A stretch of DNA of 64,000 nucleotides from contig OY970387.1 in NCBI GenBank assembly GCA_963719485.1, positions 4,278,001 through 4,342,000 on the forward strand, given 5' to 3'. Positions 27,622 to 35,750 of this stretch are shown here, in pieces. The DNA comes from Bog-473 sp963719485. Lineage in GTDB: Bacteria > Actinomycetota > Acidimicrobiia > Acidimicrobiales > RAAP-2. The notes under the pieces are model-generated. The model ran no database searches. It was given only the letters and a program-made list of their open reading frames with translations, and was not told where the DNA came from. The first letter of the stretch is position 1. Each line of letters opens with the position of its first letter. Both the position numbers and the translations under genes were made by a program.

Positions 27622-28619
27622 CACCACAACCCGCCCTGACGCGCCGCCAGCGCGCCGCCCACCGCACCGGCGCGCTCGCCGAACGCCGCCGGGCCGATCA
27701 CGGCCTGAGGCCTGCGGTCGCCGCCCTCCACGAGGTCGGCGAACGTGGTCCGGGCGGACTCAATCAGGAGGTCGCCCGCCCGGACGACACCGCCCCCCAG
27801 CACGAAGCATTCCGGATCGAGCGCCGCGGCCAGGTTGGCCAGACCGAAGCCGATCCACCATCCGACCTCGGCGATGACCTGCCGGGCCGCGGGGTCGCCG
27901 GCGGCGGCGGCGGCGGAGACGTCCTCGCCCCGCACGCTCTCGGGATCGCCGCCGGCCAGCCGGACCACCTCGCCCAGCCGTCCCGCCAGCGCCGCCTCAC
28001 GGGCCAGGACGCCGAGCCCGGCTCCCGAGGCGAAGCGCTCCCAGCAGCCGCGGCGGCCGCAGGGGCAGGCGGGGCCGGCCGGGTCGACCACCATGTGGCC
28101 GATCTCGCCGGCGAAACCCGCCGAGCCGACCTGCACGCGCCCGTCCACGACGATCCCCCCGCCGATGCCCGTCCCCAGGGTGACCATGACGGCGTGCCTG
28201 TAGCCGCGGGCGGCCCCGAGCCGGTGCTCGGCCAGGACCGCGAGGTTGGCGTCGTTCTCGATCAGGACGGTGCGTCCCGGCAACCGTTCGCCGATCAGCT
28301 CCGTCCAGTCGACGCCCTGGGCCTGCGGCAGGTTGGGGGCGAAGCAGAGCCGGCCCCGGCGGTCCACCATGCCGGGCGCGCCGACGCCGACGGGGACCGG
28401 GGCGGCAGCGCCCAGCCGGCGCTCGAGTTCGGCGACCACCTCGGCCACCGCTTCGGCGACGTGGCTGCCGACAATGGTGCGGGTGCCGGTGGGGGTGGCG
28501 ACCCGGGCCTCGGCGACGATCTCGTCGGACGCCCGCAGGGCGACGCCGAGGACCTTGGTGCCGCCGATGTCGATGCCATAGGTGACGTCGGCGGCCGGCG
28601 GGCCCCCGTCAGGATTCAC
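27621..28619 (-). CDS. ROK family sugar kinase (glucokinase-like)
   Basis: A 332-residue ROK kinase from GTG 28619. GIDIGGTKVLGVAL near residue 15 is the phosphate-binding motif, ENDANLAVLAE near 125 carries the catalytic Asp, and LGTGIGGGIV follows. GEIGHMVVDPAGPACPCGRRGCWE near 180 is the zinc site. Members phosphorylate glucose or related sugars. The start overlaps the stop of the ligand-binding protein upstream as GTGA, and the end overlaps the LLM gene, so all three are coupled. Confidence 0.9.
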   Translation of the reverse strand: MNPDGGPPAADVTYGIDIGGTKVLGVALRASDEIVAEARVATPTGTRTIVGSHVAEAVAEVVAELERRLGAAAPVPVGVGAPGMVDRRGRLCFAPNLPQAQGVDWTELIGERLPGRTVLIENDANLAVLAEHRLGAARGYRHAVMVTLGTGIGGGIVVDGRVQVGSAGFAGEIGHMVVDPAGPACPCGRRGCWERFASGAGLGVLAREAALAGRLGEVVRLAGGDPESVRGEDVSAAAAAGDPAARQVIAEVGWWIGFGLANLAAALDPECFVLGGGVVRAGDLLIESARTTFADLVEGGDRRPQAVIGPAAFGERAGAVGGALAARQGGLW

Positions 28620-29059
28620 GAGGTGGACTCGACCCGCGCCTTCAGCTCTCGCATGGCGGTCGCCATGATGCGGCTCGTGGCCCGCATCTTGATGAAACCG
28701 GGGATGGGCACGCGCAGCTCTGCCTCCAGGTGGTAGGTCACGTCGGTGCCGCCACTTTCACCCGGGTCGAAGATGTAGCTCCCGTCGAGCTTGGTGGTGA
28801 TGTCGCCCTGGGTGAGCTTCCAGGCCAGGACGTGGGGTGCCTCCGAGTAGTCGTAGGCCAGCGTGTAGCCGGTGCTGCGGCCGAAGGCGGCGGCCCGGAA
28901 GGTGACCAGCAGGGGACGGCCCTGGTCGTCGCGCTCTTTGACCTCGACCTCCTTGATGTCGGCGGCCCACTCCGGGTACCGCTCGAGATCGGCCGCGACG
29001 GCAAAGCAGCGCTCGGGCGGCGCCGCTACCGAGATGTTTTCTGTGGCTTGGTCGGCCAC
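28616..29059 (-). CDS. SRPBCC (START/polyketide cyclase-like) protein
   Basis: A 147-residue helix-grip protein. It begins at a GTG 8 bases after AGGAAGGACAG. VAAPPERCFAVAADLERYPEWAADIKEVEV is the typical first helix pair with the conserved W. YLEAEL-like strand YHLEAELRVPIPGF and a long C-terminal helix follow. Members bind hydrophobic ligands or act as cyclases or coenzyme-Q-binding proteins. It is coupled to the ROK kinase, but no common pathway is evident. Confidence 0.82.
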   Translation of the reverse strand: MADQATENISVAAPPERCFAVAADLERYPEWAADIKEVEVKERDDQGRPLLVTFRAAAFGRSTGYTLAYDYSEAPHVLAWKLTQGDITTKLDGSYIFDPGESGGTDVTYHLEAELRVPIPGFIKMRATSRIMATAMRELKARVESTS

Positions 29060-29108
29060 GTCGGTCTGTCCTTCCTGTCGATGCTGCCAGCGTGGCGGTT
29101 CGTGTGCG

Positions 29109-30254
29109 TCAGATTGCCACTCCGGCCAGCGCGTCGGCCAGCCTAGAAGCGAGAACGTCGTTGTCGAAGGATTCCTGCACCCTAGATCGGGCGGCCCGTC
29201 CCATCCGGCGGCGCCGGTTGGGGTCGGCCAGGAGGCTGCGCAGGGCTTCGGCCACGGCCCCGGCGTCGCCCGGATCGGCGACCACCAGGCCCGTCCGCCC
29301 GTCCAGAACGGCCTCGGACGCCCCGCCGCTGTCCCCGGCGACCTGGGGGACGCCCGCGGCGGCGGCCTCGAGGAAGACGATCCCGAAGCCCTCCTGCTCC
29401 AGGCCGAACCACCGGTTGCGGCAGGCCATCACGAACACGTCGGCGGCACCGAGGAGAGCGGCGCGGTCGTCGGTGCTCACCCGTCCCAGCACCTCCACCC
29501 TCACCGGGCTCCGCGCTGCCAGGCCGCGCAGGTGCTCCAGCTCCCGGCCGTCACCGGCGATCGCCACGACCAGGTCGGGGTACGAGGGGGCGAGGCGGTT
29601 GGCCGCTTCGATGAGGACGTCCATGCCCTTGCGCGGGACGAGCCGGCTGACGCTCGTCACCAGAGGGCCGTGGGCCGGCAGCCCGAGCCCGGTCCGCGCC
29701 GCCCGGCGCTCGGGCGCCTTGAGGGGGACGATGGCGCCGGCGTCGACGCCGGGCGGGATCTCGACCAGCGGGGCCGTCATGCCGGGAGCGGCGCGCCGGG
29801 CCTCCGCCGCCGGGTAGGAGCCGGCCGAGACGACGAGCCGCGCCCCGCGCAGCACCCGGCCGAGCGCGGCCCGCGACCCCGGGAGCCGTCCCGGCACGGT
29901 GACCTCGGCCCCGTGGAGGATGACGCCGTAGGGGACGTCGAGGTGCGGTCCGAGGAGCCCGAGCGGCAACGCGGGGTCGAGCAGGACCAGGTCGACCTCG
30001 TGCTCCTTCACGGCGGCCCGCACGGCGGCGAGCACGGCCGCGGTCGGGAAGAAGAGGATGCGTCCGGGGACCCGCTCGATGCGGATGCCCCGCTCGGCCT
30101 GCGCGGCGTCGAAGGCGGCGGCGCCGTCTGCGGAGGACGCGGTGAGCACGACGAAGGAAGCGGGATCGAGGCGGCTCCACAGGTCCCAGAGATAATTCTG
30201 GATGCCGCCGACCTTGGGTGGGAAGTCGTTGGTGACGAGGAGGTGGCGCTTCAC
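29109..30254 (-). CDS. GT4 family glycosyltransferase (PimB-like)
   Basis: A 381-residue retaining glycosyltransferase. LVTNDFPPKVGGIQNYL near residue 5 is the N-terminal nucleotide-fold motif, HGAEVTVPGRLPG near 113 is typical of PimB-like mannosyltransferases, and SVSRLVPRKGMDVLI near 200 opens the C-terminal domain. EQEGFGIVFLEAAAAGVP near 290 is the EX7E motif. These enzymes mannosylate phosphatidylinositol mannosides or related lipids from GDP-mannose. The exact acceptor here is inferred only from family resemblance. Confidence 0.88.
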   Translation of the reverse strand: MKRHLLVTNDFPPKVGGIQNYLWDLWSRLDPASFVVLTASSADGAAAFDAAQAERGIRIERVPGRILFFPTAAVLAAVRAAVKEHEVDLVLLDPALPLGLLGPHLDVPYGVILHGAEVTVPGRLPGSRAALGRVLRGARLVVSAGSYPAAEARRAAPGMTAPLVEIPPGVDAGAIVPLKAPERRAARTGLGLPAHGPLVTSVSRLVPRKGMDVLIEAANRLAPSYPDLVVAIAGDGRELEHLRGLAARSPVRVEVLGRVSTDDRAALLGAADVFVMACRNRWFGLEQEGFGIVFLEAAAAGVPQVAGDSGGASEAVLDGRTGLVVADPGDAGAVAEALRSLLADPNRRRRMGRAARSRVQESFDNDVLASRLADALAGVAI

Positions 30255-30305
30255 ACCACACCGCCGGCACGGCGGCGGCGCCAGGCGGCGAGCGTCCGGC
30301 GAGGG

Positions 30306-30560
30306 TCAGCCTGCGTGCGAGCTGAAGCGCAGCGTCGGGACCAGGCCGGCGCGCTCGAGCATGCGCATGGCCCGCGCCTCGTCGGCGTCGATGACCACGG
30401 CGTCGTCGGGCTCCCGTTCGAGGAGGAAGCTGACGACACAGTCGTCGCAGGCGTTGGTGTTGCGCAGTGCGCAGCAGTCGCAGTCGATGGTGAGCCCGCC
30501 CTCGGGCTCGATGAGGGGAGACACGAACGTCTCGGTGTCCCTGTCCCTGGAAGTCGGCAT
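30306..30560 (-). CDS. Small Cys-rich protein
   Basis: An 84-residue protein starting at ATG 30560 (MPTSRDRDTETF). Its centre holds CDCCALRN and ACDDC, five cysteines within about 15 residues, which suggests a zinc or iron-sulfur site. The C-terminal half (ADEARAMRMLERAGLVPTLRF) looks helical. I do not recognise a named family. It lies between the glycosyltransferase and a thioredoxin-like gene on the same strand. Confidence 0.75.
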   Translation of the reverse strand: MPTSRDRDTETFVSPLIEPEGGLTIDCDCCALRNTNACDDCVVSFLLEREPDDAVVIDADEARAMRMLERAGLVPTLRFSSHAG

Positions 30561-30622
30561 GGCGATGACCCTCTCTGTTGGGGCCAAGCTTGACCAAGGG
30601 GTGTGACACCGACCATGACGGG

Positions 30623-31108
30623 TTACCCGGTGGACAGGGCGTCGAGGGCGGTCTGCAGCGTCTGCTCGAGGCCCCAGGCCACGCTCTCGGTGCGCACCCT
30701 GTGGGCGTCGGCCACGGTCAGGAACGGTGGCCCGGACACGCGGTACGCGCGGAAGGCGGCGGAGCTCATCACGAGGTCGATCCCGAGGTCGGACGGGGCG
30801 GTACCGGCCAGGGCCGTGATGGCCTCGGTGCTCTCCTCGTCCGGGCTCCTCGTCACCACGACGAGGCGGGCGGCGCCGGCCAGGCCGGCGTGCAGGTCGG
30901 GCAGGCCCGCCCAGAGGTCCCGGCAGCCGAGGCAGTCCGCCGAGAGGAACAGGAGCAGAACCGGCGCGGCGGCCTCCACCAGATCGATGCGGCACGTCGT
31001 GCCGTCGGGCGCGACGCCGACGACGTCGTGGGGCGTCGTGGCGGGGTGGTCCGTGTAGGTGGGGATCGGCTTGAGCCGGCGCAGAATGTCAGCCGGCGGC
31101 TCGTTCAC
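30623..31108 (-). CDS. Thioredoxin-fold protein with CLGC motif
   Basis: A 161-residue protein from GTG 31108, which overlaps the zinc-ribbon stop as GTGA. VLLLFLSADCLGCRDLWAGL near residues 50-68 resembles a thioredoxin active site, CxxC with Leu-Gly between the cysteines. RLVVVTRSPDEES and PPFLTVADAHRV fit the later strands, with the cis-Pro of the fold in GPPFL. No signal peptide is seen. A cytoplasmic thiol-redox function is likely. Coupling with a zinc-ribbon protein suggests a small redox module. Confidence 0.75.
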   Translation of the reverse strand: MNEPPADILRRLKPIPTYTDHPATTPHDVVGVAPDGTTCRIDLVEAAAPVLLLFLSADCLGCRDLWAGLPDLHAGLAGAARLVVVTRSPDEESTEAITALAGTAPSDLGIDLVMSSAAFRAYRVSGPPFLTVADAHRVRTESVAWGLEQTLQTALDALSTG

Positions 31109-31359
31109 GACACCTTCGACGGCGCGCCGGGCTCCTCGAGCTCCTCACCGCTGATCTCGACGACGCTGTTGCCGTGGCCGCACCAACGGCACACCACCTC
31201 GTCGACGTTGCGGGTGATCACCTGCTCGTCCTCTATCACGAGGTCCCCGCCGACGGTGTAGTGGTGGAAGGCCTTGGTCTTCTGCGAGACGGTGACGTCG
31301 AAGCGGGTGAGGTTGCCGCAGCCGTCGCACCGGTATCGAGGGGCGCTCACCCGCCCCAC
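31105..31359 (-). CDS. Small zinc-ribbon protein
   Basis: An 84-residue protein with CDGCGN near residue 11 and CRWCG near 58, a four-cysteine zinc ribbon. The segment between is beta-rich (RFDVTVSQKTKAFHHYTVGGDLVIED). GTG 31359 and GTG 31350 are both possible starts. Its stop is shared with the thioredoxin-like gene start. The role is unknown. Confidence 0.78.
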   Translation of the reverse strand: MGRVSAPRYRCDGCGNLTRFDVTVSQKTKAFHHYTVGGDLVIEDEQVITRNVDEVVCRWCGHGNSVVEISGEELEEPGAPSKVS

Positions 31360-31392
31360 GGTAGTCCGCGGCCCCGGGCGGCCTCTCCGGCC

Positions 31393-31653
31393 TCAGGCGC
31401 TGCCGAGCACCTCGCCGATCTGCACCTTCGTGATGGTGACGCCCCCCATGCCGCCGCCGACCGGCGGGGCCACGGCGCGGGCCTGGTCCTCGGTCTCGAA
31501 GACGGCGACCGAGGTCCCGTGGGTGTCGTCGAGGCGGATCCAGTAGCCGTGCACGAACCCCGGCGATGCCTTCACGGTGGGGACGAGCTCCTCGAGCGAC
31601 TTGGTGGCGGCGTCCGAATCGGTGATGTCGACGGTGACGACGTGTGCATACAT
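31393..31653 (-). CDS. Dimeric alpha/beta-barrel small protein
   Basis: An 86-residue protein (MYAHVVTVDITDSDAA) with the ferredoxin-like fold of antibiotic-biosynthesis-monooxygenase-type proteins. ELVPTVKASPGFVHGYWI is the helix and second strand, and SVAVFETEDQARAVA the third strand and helix. No cofactor residues are visible. The ATG at 31653 has AGGAGTTGG upstream. Function unknown. Confidence 0.75.
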   Translation of the reverse strand: MYAHVVTVDITDSDAATKSLEELVPTVKASPGFVHGYWIRLDDTHGTSVAVFETEDQARAVAPPVGGGMGGVTITKVQIGEVLGSA

Positions 31654-31752
31654 GCGACCAACTCCTTGGGTCAGGGTCCGCTCATCCTCGCACGATGGCC
31701 CCGCGGCTGCACCGGCGTTGCAGACGCCCGGGCCGTCACGTCCTCCCGGTCC

Positions 31753-32496
31753 TCAGATGCGGTTGAGGAGCTCGCTCTTCTTGGCGGCGAACTCCTCCTC
31801 GGAGAGGATGCCGCGGCGGCGCAGGTCGTCGAGCTCGATGAGGCGGTCCCGTATCTCGAAGGGAGGGGTGCCCTGCGGTGCGCCCGCGGCTGGCGCGGCA
31901 TCTCCGCCGACGCCGAAGGGCGGAGTGTCGTGCGCGTCGGTGTCTTCCTGGTTGGCGTCGGGGGCGCCGTACCGATCGTGCGGCTGCATGTCCTGGGGGA
32001 TGGCGGCGCGGCGGCCGCCACCGACGATCTCGTTGATCTGCGAGTTGATGACGCGCTGGACGATCGCCGGCTTGCGCATGTCCTCCAGGGTCAGCGAGTC
32101 GTCCTCGCCCTGCACGTCGATGATCAGCGAGCCGGTCCCGAGCACCCGCTCGATCAGCGTCTGCCGGATGTTGACCTCGGTGATGCGCTGCAGGCGCAGC
32201 TGGACGGTGTCTCGCCCGATGATGCCCTCGCGCACCAAAATCCGGGTCGAGGTCAGCGCGACCACGTAGGACCGCCAGCGGACGACCCGGCCGAGCAGCC
32301 ACAGGCCCGGGATGAGCGCGATGACGATGACCGGGTAGTTGGTCCAGCTCGGTGCCTTCCACAGGACGAGCAGCACGATGAGGCCCACCCACACCCCGAT
32401 GGACGTGAAGAGCGGGCCGAACAGGAAGATCCAGTGCGGCCGCAGCTCGGCCAGCAGCTCCTCGTCTTCATTGAGGAACTTCCGAGGCAATGCCAT
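31753..32496 (-). CDS. Membrane PH-domain (bPH2) protein with C-terminal SHOCT
   Basis: A 247-residue protein. Two membrane helices (WIFLFGPLFTSIGVWVGLIVLLVLW and VIVIALIPGLWLLGRVV) lie near residues 25-85. A bacterial PH-like domain follows (LTSTRILVREGIIGRDTVQLRLQRITEVNI). The C-terminus is a short SHOCT helix pair (IRDRLIELDDLRRRGILSEEEFAAKK), often an oligomerisation element. Such proteins are common in actinobacterial membranes, with no defined activity. Confidence 0.83.
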   Translation of the reverse strand: MALPRKFLNEDEELLAELRPHWIFLFGPLFTSIGVWVGLIVLLVLWKAPSWTNYPVIVIALIPGLWLLGRVVRWRSYVVALTSTRILVREGIIGRDTVQLRLQRITEVNIRQTLIERVLGTGSLIIDVQGEDDSLTLEDMRKPAIVQRVINSQINEIVGGGRRAAIPQDMQPHDRYGAPDANQEDTDAHDTPPFGVGGDAAPAAGAPQGTPPFEIRDRLIELDDLRRRGILSEEEFAAKKSELLNRI

Positions 32497-32573
32497 CGCG
32501 CAAGCGTACCGGCGGTCGCCGGCCGGCCCGGGGCACAGCCGGCGCCGCGTCCGAGGGGTCCTAGGGTGGAGCC

Positions 32574-32882
32574 ATGCCCTATGCCGAGGTGGAGCCCGAC
32601 GAGGTCAAGGCCCGCATCGCCCGCGGCGAGGACGTCTTCCTCCTCGACGTGCGCGAGCCGGACGAGGTCGAGGCCTGGGCCTACCCGATCGGCGTCAACA
32701 TCCCCCTCGGGCAGCTCGGCGAGCGCCTCGACGAGTTGCCCCCGGACGTCACCATCGTGGTGGCGTGCCACGTCGGTGGACGCTCCGCCGCAGCGGCGCA
32801 GGCACTCAGCGACGCCGGGTGGACTGCCGAGAACCTCACCGGTGGCGCCGTCGCCTGGGCGGCCGGGGAGCCCGACTCGTAA
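32574..32882 (+). CDS. Rhodanese-like domain protein
   Basis: A 102-residue single rhodanese domain. FLLDVREPDEVEAW near residue 22 is the CH2A-type motif, IPLGQLGERLDEL follows, and the active-site loop is ACHVGGRSAAAAQ with Cys near residue 63. Rhodaneses carry persulfide sulfur. The gene stands alone, divergent from the PH-SHOCT gene. Confidence 0.88.
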   Translation: MPYAEVEPDEVKARIARGEDVFLLDVREPDEVEAWAYPIGVNIPLGQLGERLDELPPDVTIVVACHVGGRSAAAAQALSDAGWTAENLTGGAVAWAAGEPDS

Positions 32883-32921
32883 GGGATCGCGACGTGGTGC
32901 GTGTTCGACGCGTCGATGCGT

Positions 32922-32994
32922 AGGGCTGGTGGGGATCGAACCCACGACCCAAGGATTATGAGTCCTCTGCTCTGACCACTGAGCTACAGCCCCA
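32922..32994 (-). tRNA. tRNA with CAT anticodon (Met or Ile2)
   Basis: A canonical 73-base cloverleaf: acceptor GGGGCTG/CAGCCCT, TA at 8-9, D stem GCTC/GAGC, anticodon loop CTCATAA, T arm GTGGG-TTCGATC-CCCAC, discriminator A, no encoded CCA. CAT may be elongator Met or lysidine-modified Ile2. The D loop (AGTGGTCA) and TTGGGTCG region lean slightly to Ile2. Confidence 0.93.
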
Positions 32995-33048
32995 AGGTGG
33001 GGTTCTAGCCCACGAATGGGGCGGACGGCATCATGGTGCGCCGTGACC

Positions 33049-35316
33049 ATGGTCGAGCAAGACACGCCCGGATCCCCCGCGGCCCAGCCCGGACCTGCGG
33101 TAGCCGAGCCCGCGGCACGGACCGCCGCCTGGTTCGGGCCCTGGATCCTGGTCGCCCTGGCAGTTGCGTGGGGCCTGTGGGAGCTCCGGCCCGAGCTCCG
33201 GGCCGTGCCCTACCTCGACGACAGTTCCCTGCACGAGCAGATGGTGCGCACGGCCGCGGCCCGCCTCAGCCAGGGTCACCTCCCGTTGACGAGTTGGTTC
33301 CCCTACCTCGGTCTGGGTTCACCGCAGTTCCTCCACTACCAGAGCCTGCTGTCGATGCTCTCGGGTGTCGTGGGCACCGCCGTGGATCCCGACACGGTGT
33401 TCCGCTGGTCCCTGTACCTGTTGCTCGCGCTGTGGCCGCTCGCCGTCTACTGGAGCGGCCGCCTGTTCGGGCTGAGCCGGTGGACCGCCGCCTCGGCGGC
33501 CGCGGTGGCGCCGTTCCTCGCCTCGGCCGCGGGCATCGGTTACGAAACCAAGGCCTACGTCTGGGTGGGCTACGGCGTGTGGACCCAGCTCTGGGCGTCG
33601 TGGACGCTGCCCCTCGCGTGGGGTTTCACCTTCCGCGCCCTCTCGTCGCTGCGGTCGGCCTTCTTCGCCGTCCTCTTCATCATGCTCACGGTCGCGTTGC
33701 ACTACGAGACCGGGTACCTGGCCTTCGTGCCGCTCGTCGTGTGGCCCTTCATCGTCCCCTCCGACCTCTGGCGGCGACTCGGGCGCGCGGTTGCGCTCGG
33801 CGCGGCGGCGCTGCTGGCCTCGGCCTGGGTCATCGTGCCGCTGCTGCAGCAGTCCCACTGGGCGGCGCGCAACCAGGTCCTCGAGGGCACCGGGCTCGAG
33901 AACGGCTACGGCGCCGGGCAGATGTTGTCCTGGCTCTTCACCGGCCACCTCTACGACGACGGGCGATGGCCCGTCGTCACGGTGCTCGTGGCGGTCGGCA
34001 TCGGCGTCTGCGTCGCGCGATGGCGCGCGTTCACTGCCGGCCGCGCCCTCGTGGTCATCTGGCTGGTCACGCTCGTGATGTCGTTCGGGCGGACGACCTT
34101 CGGGTCCCTGTACGACGTTCTGCCGGGCAGCAGCGACATCTTCATCCGCCGCTTCCAGATGGGCGTGCATCTCTCGGGCATCCTCCTCGCCGGTGTCGGC
34201 CTCGTCTACCTCGGAAGGCTCGTCCTGCGGGGCGCCCTGCTGCTGTTCCCGGAGGAACGCCGAGGGTGGGTCTCCCAACCGGCGGGGCGCGGCATCGTCG
34301 CGGGGCTGTGCATCGTGGCGCTGATCGTGGTGCTCGCGCCCGCCTGGAGCGATTTGGACACGTACGACGCCCACAATGCGACCAACATCGGCCTCCAGGC
34401 GCAGGCCGACGCGCAGCAGGAGCCGCAGATCGACCGGTTGTTGGCGTACGTGCGCGATCACCCCAAGGGACGCGTCTACGCCGGGGCGCCGACCAACTGG
34501 GGCCAGGACTTCCTGGTGGGGGCCGTCCCTGTGTTCAAGTACCTCGAGAGCAAGGACATCGACGAGGTCGGGTACACCCTGCGCACGGCGTCGCTCATGA
34601 CGGATCCGGAGTACTTCTTCGACGAGACGAACCCGGGCGACTACCCGCTCTTCGGCATCGGGTACCTCATCCTGCCGGCCGAGATGACGTCACCGGTAGA
34701 GGCCGACAAGGTCGGCTGCTCGGGGGACTACTGCCTCTGGGCACTCCCCGACCCCGGCTACTTCCACGTCTACGACACGACCGGCGTGCTGACGGCGACG
34801 CGGGCCGACGTCGGATCACGGAGCACGACCCTGCTCGAATCCCCGCTCCTCAGCCAGCAGCGCGACCTGACCGTGGGCTTCAACGGATCGGCGGCGTCCA
34901 CCCCCACCGCCCCCGACGCGTCGGCGTTGCAGGGTTCGCCGGGGCACGTCGTCGTCGAGCACGCCGACCTCCAGAACGGCACGGCCCGCGCGGTGGTGAG
35001 GACGACGCGCCGGGCCACCGTGGTTCTCAGCGCGTCGTACGACCCGGGCTGGCACGCCATGGTGAACGGGCGCCCTGCCCCGACGGTCATGGTGGCGCCG
35101 GCCCTGGTCGGTGTCGTCGTCGGCCCGGGTGTGCACACGGTGACGTTCAGCTACGCCGGGTACGGGTCCTACACCGCGCTGTTCATCCTGGCGCTCGTGG
35201 TCCTGGTCGCCCTGGCGCTGGCACCGCTGGTGTGGCGACGGGTGCGGGGCGAGGGCGATGCGCTCACCACCCGAACCCGGCGTACTTCGAAAAAAACTAC
35301 CAACAGGACTGTTTAG
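33049..35316 (+). CDS. Large polytopic membrane protein, GT-C/YfhO-like
   Basis: About 755 residues from ATG 33049 (GTG 33043 is also possible). Roughly eleven to twelve membrane helices fill residues 20-440. An acidic loop follows helix one (VPYLDDSSLHEQM), as seen in GT-C glycosyltransferases that use polyprenyl-linked sugars. A soluble extracellular domain of about 250 residues follows (from LDTYDAHN), then a final helix (ALFILALVVLVALALAPLVW) and a basic tail. I infer a membrane sugar transferase or related protein. There is no specific family signature, and no partner genes adjoin. Confidence 0.6.
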   Translation: MVEQDTPGSPAAQPGPAVAEPAARTAAWFGPWILVALAVAWGLWELRPELRAVPYLDDSSLHEQMVRTAAARLSQGHLPLTSWFPYLGLGSPQFLHYQSLLSMLSGVVGTAVDPDTVFRWSLYLLLALWPLAVYWSGRLFGLSRWTAASAAAVAPFLASAAGIGYETKAYVWVGYGVWTQLWASWTLPLAWGFTFRALSSLRSAFFAVLFIMLTVALHYETGYLAFVPLVVWPFIVPSDLWRRLGRAVALGAAALLASAWVIVPLLQQSHWAARNQVLEGTGLENGYGAGQMLSWLFTGHLYDDGRWPVVTVLVAVGIGVCVARWRAFTAGRALVVIWLVTLVMSFGRTTFGSLYDVLPGSSDIFIRRFQMGVHLSGILLAGVGLVYLGRLVLRGALLLFPEERRGWVSQPAGRGIVAGLCIVALIVVLAPAWSDLDTYDAHNATNIGLQAQADAQQEPQIDRLLAYVRDHPKGRVYAGAPTNWGQDFLVGAVPVFKYLESKDIDEVGYTLRTASLMTDPEYFFDETNPGDYPLFGIGYLILPAEMTSPVEADKVGCSGDYCLWALPDPGYFHVYDTTGVLTATRADVGSRSTTLLESPLLSQQRDLTVGFNGSAASTPTAPDASALQGSPGHVVVEHADLQNGTARAVVRTTRRATVVLSASYDPGWHAMVNGRPAPTVMVAPALVGVVVGPGVHTVTFSYAGYGSYTALFILALVVLVALALAPLVWRRVRGEGDALTTRTRRTSKKTTNRTV

Positions 35317-35347
35317 AGTCCCAGAAATGCTCGCCGGGCCGCGGACC

Positions 35348-35379
<32 letters not shown>

Positions 35380-35414
35380 AACGGTCGTTGAGCTCCTGCT
35401 GAGCTACTGCGGCG

Positions 35415-35657
35415 CTACTGCAGGTAGCCCTCCACCGTGCCCGCGGAGCGCGGCTCGGCGGCGTCGGGGTCCTGGCCGGCGGCGCGCTTGGCCCGGCGCT
35501 GTCGCAGGACGTCCCACAGCTGGTCCAAGGTGACTTCGAGGTCGCGCTGGCGCGCCTGCTCGGCGTCGTCCAGCCCCTCGCCGACGTGCGCCTCCTCGAG
35601 CCGCTGCTCCTCGGCGGCCAGCTCGCCGATCCTCTCCACGATCTCGTTGTCGTCCAC
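35415..35657 (-). CDS. DUF2630 family protein
   Basis: An 80-residue acidic helical protein. IVERIGELAAEEQRLEEAH, LEVTLDQLWDVLRQRRAKRAAGQDPD and the C-terminal VEGYLQ match the actinobacterial DUF2630 family along its whole length. It starts at a GTG. Function unknown. It lies just downstream of lon, 93 bp past the lon stop. Confidence 0.88.
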   Translation of the reverse strand: MDDNEIVERIGELAAEEQRLEEAHVGEGLDDAEQARQRDLEVTLDQLWDVLRQRRAKRAAGQDPDAAEPRSAGTVEGYLQ

Positions 35658-35750
35658 TGTCCGCTCCGCTCTGCTTCGCTCGACTGCGCTGCACCGAATC
35701 CCGAATATGACTGGTCCCGGGCCCTGTGGCCCGGGACCAGTCTGCCAAAC

